26,749 bases of DNA from the NCBI GenBank assembly GCA_947475855.1, contig CANJPN010000010.1, forward strand, positions 1 to 26,749. The letters run 5' to 3'. This stretch comes from Bradyrhizobiaceae bacterium. Its GTDB lineage: Bacteria; Pseudomonadota; Alphaproteobacteria; Rhizobiales; Hyphomicrobiaceae. The notes under the pieces were generated by a model. It did not search any database. It saw only the letters and a list, made by a program, of their open reading frames with translations, and was not told the DNA's origin. The translations under genes and the position numbers were made by a program. This document shows, one piece after another, positions 23,397 through 26,749 of the stretch. Numbering within the stretch: position 1 is the first letter of the stretch; the number at the start of each line of letters is the position of its first letter.

Positions 23397-24178
23397 GCCC
23401 AACGCCCTCCGTTGCCCTGTCAGCGCGCAATGTGACCATGCAGTTCGGCGATTTCGTCGCGGTGCAGAGTGTCTCGCTCGATCTCATCGCAGGTGAGCGT
23501 CGCGCGCTGATCGGCCCCAATGGCGCCGGTAAGACAACGCTGTTCAATGTCATCTCCAGCCGGCTCAGGCCGTCGCGCGGCGAGGTGCACTACGCCGGCC
23601 GCAACATGGCGAGCATGACCGCTGATGCGATCTGCCGCCAGGGCCTCGTCCGCACGTTTCAGATCACGAGCATCTTCCCGCGTCTCACCGTGCTGCAGAA
23701 CGTGCAGGCCGCGCTCTACTCCCGCCATGGCCACGCGCGCTGGGTGTGGCAGCGGTGTGGGAAAGTCGACCGCGAGGAGGCGCTGGATTGCCTCGCCACG
23801 GTCGGTATCGACCGCTTCGCCGATGAGCACGGCGCCAATATGTCGTATGGCGATCAGAAGAGACTGGAGCTTGCCATCGCGCTGGCCCTGAAGCCCAAGG
23901 TGTTGCTGCTCGACGAGCCCACCGCAGGCGTGGAGGCGCAGACCCGTCGTTCGCTGGTCGAGCTGATCATGCGGCTTTGCGCGGAGCAAAAACTCACTTT
24001 GCTGTTCTGCGAGCACGATATGGACGCCGTGTTCCGTATCGCTGACCGAATCACGGTGCTGCACCAGGGGCAGGTGCTGGCCGAAGGCACGCCCGAAGAT
24101 ATCCAGTCCGACCCCCGCGTGCGCAGCGTCTACCTTGGCTCGAGCCACCCCGCTCCGATTGGCGGAGGCGGTGCATGA
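23393..24178 (+). CDS. livG: Branched-chain amino acid type ABC transporter ATP-binding protein, LivG family
   Basis: 261 residues. Walker A is GPNGAGKTTLFNVIS, Walker B is VLLLDEPTAGVE, and the signature region reads NMSYGDQKRLELAIAL, a variant of LSGGQ usual in LivG. GLVRTFQITSIFPRLTVLQN is the LivG Q-loop region. The C-terminus continues past the ABC core with VLAEGTPEDIQSDPRVRSVY, as expected. It is coupled to livM and livF through ATGA overlaps at both ends, so equal translation of the two ATPases is likely. Cytoplasmic, energising the LivM/LivH permease pair. Confidence 0.93.
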   Translation: MSPTPSVALSARNVTMQFGDFVAVQSVSLDLIAGERRALIGPNGAGKTTLFNVISSRLRPSRGEVHYAGRNMASMTADAICRQGLVRTFQITSIFPRLTVLQNVQAALYSRHGHARWVWQRCGKVDREEALDCLATVGIDRFADEHGANMSYGDQKRLELAIALALKPKVLLLDEPTAGVEAQTRRSLVELIMRLCAEQKLTLLFCEHDMDAVFRIADRITVLHQGQVLAEGTPEDIQSDPRVRSVYLGSSHPAPIGGGGA

Positions 24179-24891
24179 GCCAGGTGCTGCAACTGGAGAG
24201 TGTAGACGCCTACTACGGCGCAAGCCATGTACTGCATGGAGTGTCGCTGAGTGTCGACGTCGGCGAGGCGGTGGTGCTGATCGGCCGTAACGGCGCGGGC
24301 AAGAGCACGACGATGCGCGCCATCATGGGGCTCACTGGCCTGGGCGCTGGCGAGATGAGCTGGCGCGGCCGGTCGATCAAGGGAATGCCGACCCACCGGA
24401 TCGCGAGACTTGGTATCGGTCTCGTCCCCGACACGCGCCGCATGTTTGCAGCGCTCTCCGTTGGAGAGAACCTCGAACTCGGCGTTAAGGCGCCGGCGGA
24501 GGGCCACACCGGCCGCGTGTGGGACGTCCCGCGCGTGCTGGAGTTGTTTCCTGCCCTGCAAAGCCTTTTGAAACGGCGTTCCGGCGCGCTGTCGGGCGGC
24601 CAGCAGCAGATGCTGGCGATCGCTCGAACCCTGGTCGGTAACCCGAGCCTGTTGCTGCTCGACGAGCCGATGGAGGGGCTTGCGCCCGTCATTGTCGAGG
24701 AACTGGGTGAACGGCTTTCGGCGCTGCGCCAGGAGGGGGTGTCGATGCTGCTTTCGGAGCAAAACCTGACGCTGACCCGCCGCCTGGCCGACCGCGCCTA
24801 TGTGCTCGAAACGGGTTATGTTCGTCATGAGGGCACGCTGAAGGAGTTGGAAGCAAACCCGCAGGCCTGGGCACGGTACGTGGCCTTCTGA
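24175..24891 (+). CDS. livF: Branched-chain amino acid type ABC transporter ATP-binding protein, LivF family
   Basis: 238 residues, the usual LivF length. Walker A GRNGAGKSTTMRAIMG, signature LSGGQQQMLAIAR and Walker B LLLLDEPMEGLAP are complete. GLVPDTRRMFAALSVGENL is the LivF Q-loop block. It starts within the livG stop (ATGA) and ends 74 bases before the binding-protein gene. It is the second ATPase of the heterodimer with LivG. Confidence 0.93.
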   Translation: MSQVLQLESVDAYYGASHVLHGVSLSVDVGEAVVLIGRNGAGKSTTMRAIMGLTGLGAGEMSWRGRSIKGMPTHRIARLGIGLVPDTRRMFAALSVGENLELGVKAPAEGHTGRVWDVPRVLELFPALQSLLKRRSGALSGGQQQMLAIARTLVGNPSLLLLDEPMEGLAPVIVEELGERLSALRQEGVSMLLSEQNLTLTRRLADRAYVLETGYVRHEGTLKELEANPQAWARYVAF

Positions 24892-24965
24892 TCGAAGTGG
24901 GCTTCGCAAGAAGCCGAGATGAGTGTGAGCGGCGCAAGGTCCGCGAGCGAGTGGAGGAAGCGACA

Positions 24966-26198
24966 ATGTCTGGACCCACCATAATGATGGCCGGTCTCGC
25001 CGGTCTGGCGCTGCTGGCAGGTGCGAACGCAGCAGCGGCGCAAGGCACCCAGAAGCCCATCACGTTCGGCGTGATTGCGGAACAGTCGGGCCCGCTGAGC
25101 GCGCTCGGCTCGGAGACGGCCCGCGCAGCTGTTGTCATCGCCGATCAGCTCAACCGCGCCGGCGGCATCATCGGCCGCCCCGTCCGGCTCATCGTCCGCG
25201 ACAGCAAGTCGACCGTAAACGAGGCCGTGCGCCAGGCGCGCGACCTCATCCATACCGAGAACGTCGACTTCCTCATTCACTCGATATCGAGCGCGGAATG
25301 CATCGGCGTCGGCGGCGTGGCCACGCAGGCCGGGAAGATCGTGTTCTCGAGTTGTGGCCATGACGACTTCACCGGCAAGGACGGCAGCCGTTACACGTTC
25401 CGCGTCCCCAACATCACGGCCAGGACCCAGGCGCTTGCCGCTGGCGACTACATCCTCACGACGCTGAAGCCGACCGGCCGGCGCTTCTATACGATCGCGC
25501 AGGACTTCGCTTTTCCGCGTGGTTCGGTGGCGAGCTTCAAGGCCTACATGAACGCCAAGATGCCGGACGTACAGTGGATCGGCGAGAACTGGCCGAAGAT
25601 GGCGGAGCCCAGCTACGCCTCCTTCATCACGGCGATCATCGAGGCCAAGCCCGACGTGATCTTCTACTCGTTCGGCGTGGCGCTGCCGTTCTTCCAGCAG
25701 TCAGCCGCCTATGAGCTTTCCAAGCGGTTCCCGTTGATCAGCTCCTATTGGGGAGGTTCGGATGAGATTCAGCGCATGACGAAGGAGGCCATCCCGACAG
25801 GTGCGCTGATGGGCGGTTATCCCTGGTATGCGATCGAGGGCAAGGAGAACGAGCAGTTTATCAAGGACTACCGCGCGGCCAGCGGCGGCGCCCCGCCCTT
25901 CACGCCTGCCTACTTCCAGCACATGAACATGCAAGCGCTGAAGCTTGGCATCGAGAAGGCAGGATCGATCGAGGCGGACAAAGTGATCGCTGCGCTCGAG
26001 GGGATGAAATACGATTCGATCATCGGCTCCATCACCATCCGGCCGTTTGATCACCAGGGCGTCACGCCATTCTGGATGGGCAAGGCGGTGTGGGACGACA
26101 AGCTCAATCTTGGCGTGATCCGCGACGTTGTGAAGTACGATACCGGCCCCTACCTGCCGTCAGAAGACGAAATCAAAAAGGCCCGCGGAGCCAAGTGA
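24966..26198 (+). CDS. ABC transporter periplasmic binding protein, branched-chain amino acid/amide type
   Basis: 410 residues from the ATG at 24966, nine bases after GGAGG; the frame is open to 24897 but without family sequence. A signal peptide ends near GANAAAAQG. The type-I periplasmic-binding fold (Peripla_BP_6) is shown by PITFGVIAEQSGPLSALGSE, NRAGGIIGRPVRLIVRDSKS and ARDLIHTENVDFLIHSISS. It sits between LivF and the LivH-type permease and is clearly the ligand receptor of this importer. Members bind leucine, urea, short amides or aromatic acids; the ligand cannot be set from sequence alone. A degenerate palindrome follows the stop. Confidence 0.92.
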   Translation: MSGPTIMMAGLAGLALLAGANAAAAQGTQKPITFGVIAEQSGPLSALGSETARAAVVIADQLNRAGGIIGRPVRLIVRDSKSTVNEAVRQARDLIHTENVDFLIHSISSAECIGVGGVATQAGKIVFSSCGHDDFTGKDGSRYTFRVPNITARTQALAAGDYILTTLKPTGRRFYTIAQDFAFPRGSVASFKAYMNAKMPDVQWIGENWPKMAEPSYASFITAIIEAKPDVIFYSFGVALPFFQQSAAYELSKRFPLISSYWGGSDEIQRMTKEAIPTGALMGGYPWYAIEGKENEQFIKDYRAASGGAPPFTPAYFQHMNMQALKLGIEKAGSIEADKVIAALEGMKYDSIIGSITIRPFDHQGVTPFWMGKAVWDDKLNLGVIRDVVKYDTGPYLPSEDEIKKARGAK

Positions 26199-26203
26199 TC
26201 CTA

Positions 26204-26240
26204 CTCCTCCTCCCCACTCGAAAGTGCACGGAGAGGGGGA
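26204..26240. repeat. Degenerate REP-like palindrome between binding protein and LivH-type gene
   Basis: CTCCTCCCCACTCG and GGAGAGGGGGA flank a small CACT-CGAA-AGTG stem (26215-26226). The pattern CCTC-CCCCA..CGAA...GGAGAGG is shared with the palindrome at 10035-10061, so both look like copies of one element, this one with a damaged stem. Confidence 0.5.
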
Positions 26241-26258
26241 ACAAGCGGCGGAGGCGAC

Positions 26259-26749
26259 ATGGGTTCGATCCTGGTACAGTTCTTCAGCGGGCTGCTCGAC
26301 GCCATGTTTCTGTTCCTGCTGGCGTCGGGCCTGTCGCTGATCTTCGGGGTCTCGCGGGTCATCAACATCAGCCATGGAGCATTCTACACGCTTGGTGCCT
26401 ACGCGATCTATTCGGCCACGCGCGGTGGCGCGCTGAGCCCGGCCGCCTACTTCCTCGTCGCGTTGCTCGCCGCAACGGCGATCGGCATGCTCGGTGCGCT
26501 GTTCGAGATGCTGGTGCTGCGCCGGACTTATCGTGGCGGCATGCTGATCGTGGCGCTCGTCACGTTCGGCGCGCTCGCCGTAATCGAGGACATGGTCAAA
26601 ATCGTGTGGAGTGGCGATCTCGTGGCGGCGCCGTTCCCGCGCGGCCTCGAGGGCAGCGTCGAGGTTGGCGGACGGCGGTTGCCGACCTACGGCTTGACGT
26701 TGCTGGCGACGGGAGGCGGGATCGCGCTGGCGATCTGGTGGGCGGTCGA
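26259..26749 (+). CDS. livH: Branched-chain amino acid type ABC transporter permease, LivH family (partial, 3' end outside window)
   Basis: At least 163 residues, open to the last base. The ATG at 26259 has GGAGG five bases upstream. The opening MGSILVQFFSGLLDAMFLFL, then SGLSLIFGVSRVINISHGAF and YTLGAYAIYS, is the LivH signature. Four or five hydrophobic spans are seen before the cut. It is 60 bases after the binding protein and completes the importer as the second permease. The family assignment is firm; the symbol is a family name. Confidence 0.92.
   Translation, partial: MGSILVQFFSGLLDAMFLFLLASGLSLIFGVSRVINISHGAFYTLGAYAIYSATRGGALSPAAYFLVALLAATAIGMLGALFEMLVLRRTYRGGMLIVALVTFGALAVIEDMVKIVWSGDLVAAPFPRGLEGSVEVGGRRLPTYGLTLLATGGGIALAIWWAV

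Noticed and set aside
22428..23402. 324-residue minus-strand frame opposite the LivM-type permease
   Set aside because: Polar, Glu/Arg/His-rich shadow of hydrophobic codons; the permease is unmistakable.
1..26749. CRISPR array, tRNA, rRNA or prophage structural genes
   Set aside because: No regularly spaced repeats, cloverleaf-type sequence, rRNA-like stretch or phage structural protein was seen in reading the window.

Overview
The window is high-GC, densely coded bacterial DNA. The gene content fits an alphaproteobacterium, most likely of the order Hyphomicrobiales (Rhizobiales): many solute-binding-protein transporters, a Kup potassium transporter, a bolA-grxD pair, and palindromic intergenic repeats of the kind seen in Bradyrhizobium relatives. 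This placement is inference from gene content and repeat style, not from a marker gene. I saw no rRNA, tRNA or CRISPR array.

Layout. Bases 1-99 are probably the end of a transposase. Bases 153-3371 encode a large multidomain cell-wall hydrolase (GH19, two peptidoglycan-binding repeats, a Pro/Ala linker, two C-terminal membrane spans). Bases 3410-14635 hold a catabolic-looking region: a dipeptide/oligopeptide-type ABC importer (fused two-ATPase protein on the minus strand; binding protein and two permeases on the plus strand), two isochorismatase-fold amidohydrolases, a TctC/Bug-type binding protein, two class II aldolase/adducin proteins and a fumarylacetoacetate-hydrolase-family enzyme. Together they suggest uptake and stepwise hydrolysis or C-C cleavage of a small amide-bearing or ring-cleavage-type acid. 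The substrate cannot be read from the sequence, and no regulator or ring-opening oxygenase is visible.

Bases 14636-15074 hold an intergenic stretch with nested inverted repeats that pair over the ribosome-binding site of a 113-residue unknown protein. On the minus strand follow a TfoX N-terminal-domain protein, a tandem PqiA-domain membrane protein, a CGFS monothiol glutaredoxin and a BolA protein (15066-17246). Divergently, serA (17640-18890) and kup (19133-21040) are housekeeping genes. A 331-base gap with a palindromic interspersed repeat precedes a secreted dienelactone-hydrolase-like protein (21372-22166).

The last part (22413-26749) is a branched-chain-amino-acid-type (Liv/HAAT) ABC importer in the order LivM permease, LivG, LivF, periplasmic binding protein, LivH permease. 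The first three genes are translationally coupled through ATGA overlaps, and the LivH-type gene runs off the end of the window.

The best candidates for something new are the structured leader at 14636-14732, the amidohydrolase/aldolase/FAH cluster as a pathway of unknown substrate, and the architecture of the GH19 protein.
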